Part shown: in pieces, positions 46,060 to 58,660 of the stretch
Layout of the letters: the number at the start of each line of letters is the position of its first letter
How positions within the stretch are numbered: position 1 is the first letter of the stretch
Origin: Sphagnum compactum
Lineage: Eukaryota > Bryophyta > Sphagnopsida > Sphagnales
Reading direction: 5' to 3'
Assembly (NCBI GenBank): GCA_965153455.1
Contig: OZ234493.1
Location: 20,884,213 to 20,948,212, forward strand
DNA length: 64,000 nucleotides
Translations under genes and position numbers: made by a program
Notes under the pieces: generated by a model
Told to the model about the DNA's origin: nothing
The model's database searches: none
The model's input: only the letters and a program-made list of their open reading frames with translations

Positions 46060-49000
46060 TGCAACCCATTCTCTCTAGCCATACATATACCCAAAGAAAA
46101 GTCTAAAGAGATGGCGCTTGAATCTATACCAAGTGCTTCATTGGGGTTTGCGGATTCGCCTTATGATGTGGCTATTTCCCGTCAAAGCCACCCTTGTGTA
46201 TTTGTCCCGTTGTCCCGGCCCAGCTTTCGCTCTCTACCCCAAACTCATTTTCTCATCCACTCACATCCCCACAATATCTATATTTGCAACAATGCAAATT
46301 TGAAGTAGCACCATCTGCCCTTTTTTAATTCTTCGTAGATCGAAGAGAGGAAATTGTCACATAGGACCCTCCTTAGCTCCATTTTGGCTCATATTTCCAT
46401 GTCAAAAAATTCTGATTAAAGGAATTCATTGGTTCCATTTTGTTCCTAGGATTATCTTCTCACTAGTGACTAGCTCTAAATAATCATTAAAAAAGACTTG
46501 TGTGCATGCTCCCTGAAGAAGTGCAAAATGTTGCACTTTGATCAAGGTCCCAATCTCCTAATGGAAGGGAAATTGAGGGTCACTTCACTCAAGCTCCATA
46601 TATGAAAACATTTCGAGGCCAACAAGTCTTTGTAGCACCTCCTCTCATCCCTTCCAATGGCAATCCTAGCTTTTATCACTACACAAAATATTTTTTTGAA
46701 CCTTTTTTGTTGGTAAAAAATGGGGGAAAAAATCTCTTAAATTTTTTTCCCACAAGTTATTTGCCACCTAAAAAGAAAAATCTCAACACAAATCAAACAA
46801 GTTTAGGCCATCCCAATTACTATAGGTTGTCTTTTAAAGAGCTAAGCATCATTTTCCATTTACTACTTTTGCCATGCATTTCTTTTGTATTCCTTCATTT
46901 TTGTTCTATCCTTTGGTTTCATAGCCAACTATGATTTCCACAACATGTAGGCTCAATAAGATCTCAGCTTAACATGCAAGACTTTATCAACACTCACGAC
47001 AAACCTTCATAGTGCCTAATTTGGGCCCCAAAACATCCAACACCTAACAAATAATTTTCTATAGCCAATACATCACACAATTACTTCTTCCCCTTCTTTT
47101 GCTTCCTCCTCCCCACCCCACCTCTTGGGTGAAAGTTGGGAGATTTATTGGGAGATTTATTGAAACTTGCACAAATTTGGGGATAGATATAGAAATATTG
47201 GGAGATTTATTGGATGAAAATTTTAACATTAATGTTCACATATTGTTCCAATTTTTATTTTTTCTCACCCAAGCATTAAATTTTCACAACATACATATTC
47301 TCACAATCAAAACATCGAAAAGAATATTTAAAATGGGTCAACTTTCATCAATCAACACAAGTGTAAGAAGAAAAGACAAAACATTCATTGTCGATTTATC
47401 ATGATTTTAGGGTATCGAAATATGATGCACATACATTTCACCTTTTGAATTTGAATAAATTAATGTAATTGAGAAAAGATAGCATATGCAACATTGACCA
47501 AAATACATATCTAGAAGGATGTCATCAACACACTTCTTTTGCACTTCACCAATTTCTACTTCTTGGCTCTTCAATGGTGTTCTTTGTAAGGTAATATTAT
47601 TGTGTTTCCTCTTCTCATGAAAGCATTATTAATATTTGATGTCAATAGAAACATCTTCCTCCTCCCCCTCAAACAATCTCTCTAATTTAACACTTGTGTA
47701 ATTGAATTGCAAATGGAGACATGCTCTGACTTATTACAAAACATGACTTCAAAAAGACGTCCAAGATCAACCTTGACAACAACAATTCCTTTGATGGCCA
47801 AGCACACAACAACAATCACATTGAAAAAACACAATCTAGATCATCGAAAATTCATCTAAGCTAAATAGAAACCAATGCAATGCATGCAAATTTATGAAAC
47901 ATGATAAATTTTTCCCTACATTGTGAATCTAACGTTCTAAATTATTGATTTACAATTAAAAAATTTTGTTCTTAAAACAAATTTTGATGTTGGAGATCAA
48001 GTTGGAACATGTCTAAGTACTTAACAATTATGATTATCCATGTGATAATTTGTAAAAATCATCACCAACATGATCTTGCAAAGCTCATCATTCATGGATG
48101 AAATTCATTATTTTCGTTCATTTTTCATGCCTTATATATTAAATCATTCATTTTTGTTCATTTTCATCCATGATGTGCAATTATGAAAATATTCAAGAAC
48201 ATTTCTTGGATGATGAGTTATATGAAAATCTTCATGGAAGTTTTTTTTTGAGCTAGGCCTCAATACAGTTACAACTAGAGATAGTTCCTTTATTATTTTC
48301 AATTTGTTCAATTTGTTCAATATTAAATATAATCTTGTGTTTAAACCTTATTCATTCGTTTCATGTTTCCAATTATTTCATATTCTAAATAAAAAAAAAT
48401 TATGCATTTTTTTTGGCATTCATTTTGTGACCTTGTTTTGGGTTGTTTTGTTATGTGATCGTGATTTAAATTTAGGTTTGGTTTTTGTTATAGATTGTCT
48501 TAATATTTTGTGTATTGTGAATTTTTTTTGACCATGGTAAATTTTTGCATATAGGGGGGTTAATGGGTGATCCAAAAGCGTGCACTTTTTTAGGGTTTAT
48601 TTTATAATATTTTATTATGACTTAAGTTCAATTCCACATTTGAGGATTGTCCGAGTTGAGTTTTCTATGGCACTCATTGATCCATAGGTGCCTTCTTAAC
48701 ACCGTTTGTGACGAGACGAGATGGTTAGAGAACCACAAGGGGGCGGGCCCTAAGAAATTCGGCCTTACAATTTCCCACTCGGGATCATTCAATGGTGGAA
48801 AGAATTTTTCCGGTTTGGAAAAACATAAAAACTAGAAAAGGGGGGCCCTCAAAAAATTGAAAAATGTAAAAAAATTGTCAACATACTCGTGCTTATTCAT
48901 TCAGCCAACAAACAAAAACACCGGCCACGTGCACCCACTCCCCCGGGCCGTGTAACTTGATGGTTGAGGGAGGGAGGGATGGACTCGGTCAATGAAAATA

Positions 49001-49070
49001 TCGGAAGTCGGAACTAACTAACAAACTGCCGAGCAGTAGTCTTACATAGGGAGTGGATGAGTCCAGATGC
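46060..49070. other. No recognisable gene, AT-rich
   Basis: Short unassigned frames at 46111-46308, 46602-46934 and 47099-47404 only. A GGGAGATTTATTG word recurs three times at 47139-47215. The GAATGAAA/TTTTCATTC-rich stretch at 48090-48230 resembles the foldback element at 32821 in word content. 48640-48960 is GC-richer but unassigned. Confidence 0.45.
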
Positions 49071-49074
49071 ATAC

Positions 49075-49225
49075 TTTTTTTTGGATGAGACCACCACATA
49101 TGAATTTGTTTTTTGGATGAGACCATGAGACCATCACATATGAACTTGTTTTTTGGATGAGACCATCACACACAAGCTTATTTTTTGGATGAGACCACCA
49201 CATGTGAACTTTTTTTGGGGGATGA
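49075..49225. repeat. Tandem repeat around TTTTTTGGATGAGACCA
   Basis: Four to five units of about 35 bases, each with TTTTTTGGATGAGACCA followed by CCACATATGAA or a variant. Spacing is slightly irregular because one unit contains an internal duplication of GAGACCAT. Confidence 0.85.
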
Positions 49226-49479
49226 GAATGAACTTCTTTCTTCTTTTTTGATATATTTAATAAACATGTTCATTGTGCAAAAAGAGAAGAGGAGGTTCTC
49301 ATCCATCCATGCAAAGAAATAAAGACCACACAAAACCCCCTTTTTCAAAATACGTGCAAGTAAAAGAAACTCGTCCAATTTTTTTTCTTTTTTACGTGGA
49401 ACACACCCAAAATTTTCCACGTGGAGCCCCCCTCCCATTTTTTTCCTTTTATTTTCCTTTTTCTTTTGGGAGCGAGCTG

Positions 49480-49700
49480 GCGGGCGGGCGAGCTGGCGGG
49501 CGGGCGGGGGTTTCCTTTTCTCGGGTTCACGGGACCGGTGCGGGGCACCACCCGGGGGCGGGAACCAAGGCCCGGTTCTTCCACGGGTGCAATCGCGCAC
49601 ACGCCAGCGGGAGCAGAGACTAGGACGGTGGAGGCGCTGCCTGGCGACGGTGGGCGACCGCCCGGTCGCCCACCCGCGCGCGCGCGCGCGCGCGAGGGGG
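49480..49700. promoter_or_regulatory. CpG-rich block upstream of the ABC transporter
   Basis: This block is very GC-rich and dense in CG dinucleotides in an AT-rich setting. It holds GGCGGGCGAGCTGGCGGGCG repeats near 49480 and an alternating CG run at 49676-49694. It lies about 1.2 kb before the start codon at 50881. A promoter or 5' untranslated role is an inference from position and composition. Overlapping open frames on both strands here are composition artefacts. Confidence 0.35.
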
Positions 49701-50424
49701 AAGGGAAGGAAGGGACGAAGGACGGTGGCCCATGCATGTGCTGCAGCAGGTGCATTTGTTGCTACAGGAAGAAGCGCAACTGTTGCGGTTGTCATCGGTC
49801 TTCGTCTTGTGCTGTTTGGTTTCGTTTGTTTTCTTTTCTTTTGTTGCTGGTATTGTTTCTCAATACTGGTGACCACGGGTGGGTGGCTGGGGTGGAGCGG
49901 GCGGGGCGGGGCGGCGCGGGGCGAAGAACTCAGAAGATTCAGAAGCCTGATGAGAAATTCCTGATTCACCAGCATCCGCTTTTGTTCTGTTTTCTCTCTT
50001 TGTTTTCTGTTTTCTTGTTGTAGAAATCATTAACTGTTTTCGGGTTGGTTGCTCCACTTTTGGTGGCCCCTCTGTCTCTCTCCGGGTTGCTCCTCTTTTT
50101 TCTTTCTTTCTTTTTTTTCTTTTTTTTTGGGGGCGGTCCGTGGGGAGAAAAGGAGAGGCTGGGGATTCATAAAGAGCTGGGTAACAATTGAGGTGTGATT
50201 TGAGGAGAAACGGAGGGAGGAACGGAGGGACGGAGCAATCTAATACGAAAATTTGGTGTTTTGAAGTGGGTGTAGTGAGTAAGTAGGAGGGGGCAAGATA
50301 GGAGGAGAAGCGTACTTACTTATTTCAATACAATTTAATTTTCAGTTTTGGGTGGTGGTGCAATTGGGTGTTTGTTATAAGGGTGGTGAGATTAAGGATT
50401 TTGTGTTTGTTGTTGCTGGTAGAA

Positions 50425-50700
50425 CTGCATCCATGGTTTTGTTATTGACAATTCAGTGAATGGGTGTTCCTGCATCCAAGGTTTTGTTATTGACAATTCA
50501 GTGAATGGGTGTTCCTGCATCCAAGGTTTTGTCCATGACAATTCAGTGAAGGGGTGTTCCTGCATCCAAGGTTTTGTTCATGGTAATTCAGTGAATGGGT
50601 GTTCCTGCATCCAAGGTTTTGCTCATGACAGTTCAGTGAAAGGGTGTTCCTGCATCCAAGGTTTTGTTCATTACAATTCAGTGAATGTGTGTTCCTTGCA
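50425..50700 (+). repeat. 45-bp tandem repeat before the ABC gene
   Basis: About six copies with a period of exactly 45 bases, units starting near 50462, 50507, 50552, 50597 and 50642 plus partial units at both ends. The core is TGTTCCTGCATCCAAGG. Because 45 is divisible by three, an open frame of repeated GCSCIQGF persists, but it has no other support as a gene. Confidence 0.95.
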
Positions 50701-50825
50701 ATGGGGAAATTTTCTTTCCTTGAGTGTCTCGAATATGATGCTCCATAACTTTTGGTGTTAGGAGCAATTCGGAAGAAGAAGTTTTTTGTACACAATTTTT
50801 TTTTTCATTTTCTGGTTTCGGAAAA

Positions 50826-50857
50826 GAGAAGAAGAAGAAGAAGAAGAAGAAGAAGAG
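50826..50857 (+). repeat. (GAA)n microsatellite
   Basis: Ten consecutive AGA/GAA units end 24 bases before the proposed ATG of the ABC transporter, probably in its 5' untranslated region. Confidence 0.95.
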
Positions 50858-50880
50858 GGAGGCCGAAGGGGTACCGGAGG

Positions 50881-53800
50881 ATGGGGAAAAGGAATGGGTA
50901 CTTGCCAGAGACGCCAGTTTTCAAGGGAACAACGAATGTGAGCCTTGCACTCAGGCAGAGAAAGTGGCGATTGGCGATTTTTGTTGCTGTCTGCTGTCTG
51001 GATCTTCTGTTTGCCTCGGTAATCAATTCCTTCTTCACACAACCTAAATTCATTTCAGAATGAATTTCTGCACACCTTGAAAAATTCTTCTAATAAATAA
51101 GCCTGAAGAAATCCAAAACAATATGTAGCTTATGTTTTCTGCCTTGTAGTAGTTGCCTTCATGTTGTTTATTTTGCACACTTGAAATTCATTTGAGCTTC
51201 GTTGTTTGTCTGAGCCCTGAACATCCCCCCTTGCAATGTATGAGCAAAGGCACCTAATTGGCTGAAATCGATTTCACACAAGGATGTTGAGTCTCAGACT
51301 ACCAGAACAAGAAAATATGCATACCCATGATGATATGTGGTTTTGTGTGAAGAATCTGTAGCTGCAGGGAAAAACCCTAATGATTTGCTTTATGTGGGGG
51401 GATGTTGTTGTTGTTGTTTCAGCTCTTATATATCACGGTACATCTTTCGAACAAGAAGAAGGATCCATTTTCGTTGCGTGGGTTGTGGTATTCTCTCACG
51501 TGCTTTACCACAGATACCTTGGATTTGCTTCTCCTGAGCCTGCTGCGGGTGGGGAGCCTTTCAGGGCTTTCCTATTACGGGAGTGTGCTTGCCTCAGCTG
51601 AAGCTGTTGAAAAAGAGAAGGGGAAGGGCAGCAAATTGCAATCAAAGCTGCTGTCAAATGCAATCACTAGTAAAGTACTGCACTCTAATGCAGATGCATA
51701 CACTAGCAATGGCAGCAAGTCGTCTCTTCCCAATGGGAATGGCAAACTTGAGAATGGAACTCTCAAAGAGCCCCTTTTGTCCAGGAAGGACTCTGTAGCT
51801 GTAAAAGCTCCCACCACTTTTTATCAAGAGTGGTTTGCAGGATCATCAAGGAAAGATGCTGTTCTGCTCGTTGTCTTTCTTCTTTGCACTGGATTCCAGG
51901 TACATCTTTGTTCCCACTGCTACTCTTTCCGTTAGCCCCTCTCATTTTGTGCCCCATCTTTGATGGCACACAGAGATGACAACTGCATTGCTGCTGAGAT
52001 TGGCAGGCAGGAATTTATCAGTTACCAGATTACTTAGTATTGTGGTGTGATGATTTGGTGAATTTTGCAGGCTTATGTGGGGGCCAAGTGCGTCGGGTTT
52101 TATTTCGACAAGACTGTGGAAAAACTGTTCCGCGTGCGCCTTGAAATATGGCAAAGCATTTTGATGGGTGCCACTGTTCTGTGGATAAATGCAGAAAGCT
52201 CTATGTTGACGCGTGTTGTGGACTCCAACCGTGTGTTGAGCCGCGCTCTTTTTCTCAATGCAAAACGCACAGCCCAGGACCTTGAAGGTTCTCGAATTTC
52301 CATCGGATCTAACAAGTAGGAATTGCTTCCTGTGATGGTTCTGAATGATCAATAGCCAGCTTGCATTCCCCCCCCATCCCCATCCTACGACTGCAGGGCT
52401 GCTCGTTATCAGTAAGTGCTCTCTGTTTATTTAGATGCCAATCGAATGGAAAAACTTACACAGGGGGAGGGTGAACTTGGTTTTCAGCAATGTGAATTCT
52501 GCGGAAGCCGAGGAAGGGACCTTGAGAGGGGACAAGGGAGTAAGAGAGGAGCAAGATGTGGACCAGACCAGTTACTTGATGCGTGCGGTTTCTCTAGCTC
52601 GCAATGAATCCCTTCTGCTTGCCTGCGCTTTTTTCTGCCTTATGGTGTCATCTGTTTCCAGCTTGATTCTGCCCAATTATCAGGTTGTTTTCAATCTGAC
52701 TTCACTGCTCTTGCTTGCATTCGTGCTACCAGAAGTCCATGTTAGGTGACATTAGCTGAAGATTTTCTTTTTTTCTTTTTTTTTCTTGTAACTTTTGGAT
52801 GCTTCCCAGTGCACCAACAGATGAGAATTTGACTCTGAAAAGACAAAGGGGTTTCTGAAGCTCATCATATGTGTTATTTCTTCTGCAGGGTCGCATACTG
52901 GATCATGTGATTCAAGGAGCAGTGGCTATGTTCAAGAGGGATGTGCTACTACTGATAGTCTTTAGCTTGATAACAGGCCTTTTTGAGGCAGTCCGAAATC
53001 TCTCCTTCACAGTGGTGAGCAAGCGCGTGCTAAAGACTCTGCAGGACAAGCTTTTCACGGGCATTGTGATTCAAGACATTGCTTATTTCGATGGCACTAC
53101 ATCTGGAGAGGTCAGCAATATTCAGTCTTGGGTTTGAATCTCTTTTTTTTGGGTTTACATGAGATGAAAAAATTATGAAGCAAACTGGTGGCAAAGGATT
53201 TGAAGGAGGGATTGTTTCTTTCCACCTTGGGGAGGGTTTCTGTTTGTTTTATGTGTGTTTTCTTTTAGTGGCGGTAAAGACAATGAGGACTTGCTTGCAC
53301 ATAAGGTTTGTGTCCTTTGACAATGAGAGTAGAAGGATTTGTTGATGAAGACCCTGATTGTATTGTCTTGTTTGTGCACTATGTATGAACAGCTGACCTC
53401 ACGGCTCACCAACGATGTGTCTTCAATGGCTGAACCTGTGAACTGGATGCTTTCAGCACTTTTACGGAACTTGCTCTCACTTGCTGGTGGATTCGGGATG
53501 TGCTTCTTCATAAGCTGGAAGCTGAGCATGCTTGCATTCACAACCATGGCTCCCATCATGCATATCACAGCTGTGTACTCTCGTTGGTCTCGGGAGCTGA
53601 ATCGCAAACGGTACGCTTTGCTGGCTGAGGCAAACTCCTCTGCTGCTGAAGCTCTCGGAAACATCCGAACAGTGCGTGCCTTTTCCACTGAAGATGTGGA
53701 GATTGACCGATTCAAGTCAAAGACCCTTGCCGCTATGCAAAAGGGTGTGAGGGATGCTTTTGCCTACGCTGGTGCTGTTGCAATCAATGACTGGCTGGAT

Positions 53801-55798
53801 CTCGGTGCTTCTGTGCTTATTTTATGGTGCTTCCCTCCCTCCAATCCACTCATGCATTTGACATGGTTTCTGAATGTCATCAAGGGTTCCCCCCAGTATA
53901 TGACACAGGGTCTTGCTCATGAAGAGATTAGCTTTGGCCAAATTTGTAGCAGAGCAGCCTGATACCAAACCGATACTTTAACCCAGTTGTGTTTTTCTTT
54001 TTCTTTTTTGCATTATGAATTGCTTATGTGTGGTGGTGGTTGCAAAGGTATGGAGGCGTTTTAGTGATGAACAATCGCCTGTCAGTTGGCAGGCTCATCA
54101 CATTCCAGCTATACTGGAACCAAATCCAGAGTGCGTATAAAGGTATCATGTCTGTGCTGATGTCACTCACACGCGCTGCAGGAGCAGCACAGCGTGTCCT
54201 CTCATTGGTGGATGCACTCCCAGATATTGACCCAAATGCAGGCACCATGGTTTGCTCCTTGTCCTCTTTTTCACATCTGTTTTTCTTTACAAGGTTGTAG
54301 CTGTAATGGGTTTATTGTGTAGCATCTGGTATGAAATCCATGTAGATAAGGATAGTAAAACTTTGTTTCTCTGGCTTGTGTCATGACAGGTTTCACATCT
54401 GGAAGGAGAGATCAAGTTAGAGGCTGTCCATTTTTCCTATCAAATGAGACCTGAGCATTCTGTCATTTCGGGGGTGAACTTGGAGGTGGGAAGGGGTGAT
54501 GTTTGTGCACTCGTGGGGCGCAGTGGCGGTGGCAAGTCGACCATAGTCCATTTGCTCATGCGCTTCTATGATCCAACACACGGGCGTATTCTTCTCGATG
54601 GTTGGGACCTAAGAGACCTCAATCTGAAATCAGTTCACAAGCACATGGGGTTGGTAGCACAGGACACCCAAATGTTTGCAGGTTCAATTGAGGAGAACAT
54701 AATGTATGGATTGAGTTCTTGCAATCGTGAGGATATGGAGGAGGCTGCAAGGTGGGTGATGTTATTCATGTTTGTTGTGAAGGTTTTGGATAGTCAAGAA
54801 AGTTTCCACTTCGTTGCATTTTGCTCAGGTAGTAGCACTGATGTTTTTTGTTCATTTGAAAGGTCTTTTCTCAAAATGACATTTTTGCTTGGTATTTGAA
54901 TGGATTGTGACCTGTGTGACTGTCTAGGTATGCAAATGCCCATGACTTTATCTTGAGATTTCCAGAAGGCTATGCAACACGAGTTGGTGAGCGTGGGGTG
55001 CGTCTCTCTGGTGGTCAGCGACAGGTTTCATCTCCTCTTTTCAAGACTCCCTCATGATTGTTTCATCTCCTTTTTGTTGTTGAATTGTTCTGGGCAACAG
55101 GCGGTTTCTTTGTTATTCTCTTCAGAATGCACAGGTTTTTACTTCTCAAGAAAGGGGTAGGAATGAGAATTAATTGGAGACTTGCTTTCCATTGTGATTC
55201 CATGTAAACTCATTGGTTCTTTGTTGTTTTTTATTTCTTTGTTTGATCACAAAACTCAGCGTGTTGCAATTGCACGAATGCTGCTTCGACGACCAAAGGT
55301 ATTATTACTGGATGAAGCAACAAGCTCCTTGGATACTGAGAGTGAGGCATTAGTACAACAAGCCTTAGACAGGCTCATTGGAGAGGGTGGGCGCACCATT
55401 GTTCTGGTAGCTCACCGACTCTCCACTGTGCGCAACGCTGACAATATCGCAGTCTTGGATAAAGGTGCTCTTGTTGAACAAGGCACTCATGAGCAACTGC
55501 TCACAAAAAGTAAGCCACAAAATCCTCTTTCTTGACGGCAAATACCCAAATTGTGGTGGATATGCTTCTTTTTTTTTAAAAAATAATTTAATATTTCTGA
55601 AGCATGTTCGTGATCACCACAAGACTGGTGAGTATGACAAAGTTTCAATTTTGGTACTGTGCAGAGGATGGGGTGTATGAGAAGCTTGTGCGAAGGCAGT
55701 TGCACAAAGCAAGTAATCCTATTTTGGATGATCTAGGGGCAGAAGATACCAGTGACAATATCAGCACATTGCTGGATGACAGCTCCTCTCACACATAA
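50881..55798 (+). CDS. Half-size ABC transporter, ABCB/TAP-like, eleven exons
   Basis: Exons are 50881-51018, 51423-51899, 52071-52315, 52464-52683, 52889-53110, 53393-53826, 54048-54249, 54390-54751, 54928-55024, 55260-55509 and 55665-55798. All introns are GT..AG, the phases agree, and the product is 926 residues. An N-terminal region of about 300 residues with roughly four hydrophobic segments precedes the core six-helix domain, which starts near residue 330 ([17 protein letters not shown]). The core carries family motifs [10 protein letters not shown] and [12 protein letters not shown]. The nucleotide-binding domain has Walker [10 protein letters not shown] (689-697), a Q-loop [10 protein letters not shown], signature LSGGQ (793-797), Walker B VLLLDE (813-818) and the switch His in VLVAHRLST (851). 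It should dimerise and export peptides or other solutes across an organelle membrane by ATP hydrolysis; substrate and location are unknown. The exon 3/4 junction is the least certain. The start is the first ATG after the GAA tract. Confidence 0.88.
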
Positions 55799-57700
55799 GG
55801 AAAAACAAAAAAACTCATATCCTGTGCAAATATGTGTTTCTCCACATGGTGAGGGTGTTATATTCCCCTTTCCTCTTCGGTTCACTAAACCACCTGCAGT
55901 GAAACAAGATGAGAGAGCTTCTCTCATTTTGCATGTAAAAGAGTTCATATTGGAGAAATCAGTGACTTTAGAGACATTGGTGGACTTCACTCTACCACAG
56001 AACATATGGTCTTTGGGTAAAAGACCCAGTTCAGAAATTCCTTGATCTGGAGATGATGTTGCAACAAAAGTGATCCGAGCAGAATTCAGATGGCTGGAAG
56101 CCTGATTGACTTGTTCCATGAAGGAAATGCAAAGAAGATCTCAATGTGTTTGTTGCCGCCAATTACAGCATTTAACTCTTGGATATCTGGAGACCCATTT
56201 TGCAGCACTGATTCCAGTTTCAGTTAACTCTGGTTGGCATTATTATTCCTATTACTAACTATGGGGAAACACCCACTGCTACGCAAAAAAAAATAGTGAA
56301 AATAGTGTCGCGCTTGAGGCGATGTGAGGCACAGATAACAAATGCATCATCTTTCGGGGGAGTTGATGCTCAAGCTTTTTGAGTTAGGATTAGTGGGAAA
56401 TTTTTGTATTTGACAACAACCTCTAGTACCGATTTGAGGGAGCAGGATGGGGAAGGCAGCTGTTGGGTTATCACAATTTTAGTGTATACTTGTAGCATTA
56501 GTTTTTTTTTCCTCTGGTAAGTATTGTTGTCCACTTATTATGTTACTGGCCTACCTTAGGTATTTCTTTGATGCTCTAACTCTTCATGTCACTTATGGAA
56601 GTAGTACTTCCAATGTCAGAGTCAAACCCAACTGTAAATTTTTGTTGGAAAATTTCCCATGGATTACTTGTCTTCTCTAAATTTTGTTGGAAGTTTTCCA
56701 AAGAGTTCAAGGATTACTATCTTCTTTTGCCACAAAAGTACACAGCAGTCATCCCCTTTATATGAAACACTTATATAAAAAGGTGTGTAAGTATGGGGTG
56801 TGTTGTTTTCATAGGAAAGGTGTGGGTAATAGGCTTCTGAATTTGCACAGAGTTAGTGTTTAAAATTCTTTCTGAGCACAATATGTGTGGGTTTCAATGC
56901 ACTGTCAGAAATGAAAGATATGCGTGATTTCATATACACGGGTTTTGTTGACATTCCAAGTATATTAGTCACCTACCATATATGGCAGGAAAGACACAAG
57001 TACTATTTACAACCATTTTACCACAATCCAAACAAGTTTAAGTACCCTACTTTACTTCCACATTGTAGGTATAATTCATCTGCTTTGAATCAGTGTTGCA
57101 ATCTTCAGACTGCTCCTTGAAACAACTACTTAGTTGGGTTGCAGAGTTTTAACTCCGTTGCACCAGAAATGTTTTTGTACTTAGTACATTAGCCAATGCT
57201 TTACTTTTCTTTTGTTGTTTTTTTGTTTGATTTTCAATGGTGTTTAGAACACTTAAAAACAAAATACTCTTCAGATGGGTTTTTCAAAGCTTGGTTTAGT
57301 TGTCTGTTGCAGTATATACTAGTGGTGGGGTAGTACCCGCCACTGACAAGCTCCAGTTAAGCCAATTGACACACATTTTACAACACCCAAATTGTCACCA
57401 CCCAACACAAACCATGCATGCATAGAAGAACTTGCTCAAAGCAACAGGAGCCTGGGAGCACATTCATTCACTACCGTAGTAGTACCTTGGCAGCTGCAAC
57501 ACATGTTTGTGGAATAAGTAATTAATTAATTAATTTTCAAATTCTCATTTCAATCATTCTCAAAGATTTAATAGAATGTTCTCAAAGATCTACCTCCAGA
57601 ATTTTTTCTTATTTGAAAAAAAGAATTGAAAATTTCAATATTTCAGAAAATAATATAATTTAGTGTTGAAACTGCCAAGGTAGTAGGGGTACTCAGGGAT
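55799..57700. other. 3' flank of the ABC gene, no further gene
   Basis: The first several hundred bases probably include the 3' untranslated region, though no polyadenylation site is certain. A short frame at 56887-57120 is unrecognised. Confidence 0.45.
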
Positions 57701-57719
57701 GGAGGAGTCCAGGTAGCCA

Positions 57720-58570
57720 AAGTGAATTGAACCATCATCCATCCATTGGAAGTCTGTTCTGTCTCAGTTGTGGATGGACCTCATTTCAGTTGAGGTCAGG
57801 TTTCACCTTTGTAGATGGTTAGTACATGAGGTAAGGGCTAGTGGGTTGTTAGTAGGTAGGTAGGTAGGTAGATAGGTAGGTAGGTAGGTAGGTAATAAAA
57901 ACAGAAAACTAAGCTAACCACCATGGTTAGCTACTGAAACTGAAACCCAATGAAAAAGTATTTCCTGTTCACTCACTATCATCCATCCCTAGGTCAAATC
58001 TGACAATAGAAGCTACCAACTCCAAACACACCTTTTGACCTCCTTTTAATGCCACAACTCTGACCTTCTGTTTTGACCAAGTTCACTGAATCCCTAAATT
58101 GGCAAATCTCTTGGTTTGTGTTTTAGGGTAGGGTTAAAAAAAAACCCCAGGGTAAGGGGCAGTCTCCAAAAAAAAAAAGGGGGGGCTGAAGACAAGGTGC
58201 TACTAGCAAAGTCCAGCTACACATTTCAGGAATCTACCCCACCCATGGGGGTTACCCATCATAAACTGTGGTTAATTTGAAGGAATTTTTTAATGTAGCC
58301 TACATGGTGATCATCCATAGATGATATGGAAGTAAAATGACCATCATCCCTAGTAGGAAGATTTAGCCAAATTTGGCTATGAACCAGATATGAAGTACAA
58401 CTCTTTAATCAACCTTCTCTATTTATGTTTGCACATTGAAAACCAAATGGAAAAATCTGGCAATTTTTTATTTTACTCTATTTTTTTCCTCATTTCTAGC
58501 AATTGAAACCCTCCTAAATCAATTCATTTTCAAACTCTTTTTCTTCTTAAATTTTGGCTAAATTTTGCCA
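57720..58570. repeat. Dispersed composite repeat R2, copy 2, with GTAG microsatellite
   Basis: 57770-58000 matches 19390-19640 directly and 58270-58570 matches 19115-19370 in reverse. A GTAG microsatellite occupies 57852-57893 where the other copy has only a few units. AGCCAAATTTGGCT, a perfect 14-base palindrome, occurs near 58366 and again near 58866. Confidence 0.7.
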
Positions 58571-58660
58571 ATGGGCTGATTGTTAAGCATGAGGTGAAAG
58601 TTATCATAAACCTAAATAAGTAGATCACAGGACATAAGAGGGGAGGGTTATTGCCAGTAT
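58570..58660. repeat. Dispersed repeat family R1, inverted partial copy
   Basis: The minus strand reads CCCTCCCCTCTTATG, then a TATTTAGGTTTATGATAAC(T)TT and CACCTCATGCTT order, as at 18525-18650 and 21505-21570. Confidence 0.55.

Noticed and set aside
49178-49975. 265-codon minus-strand frame and opposing frames at 49421-50023
   Set aside because: The frames follow the GC-rich block, where stop codons are rare. Composition is Pro/Arg-rich and no domain was recognised.
50456-50761. 101-codon frame of repeated GCSCIQGF units
   Set aside because: The 45-bp repeat period is a multiple of three, so any stop-free frame persists. There is no other sign of a gene and it lies where a 5' untranslated region is expected.
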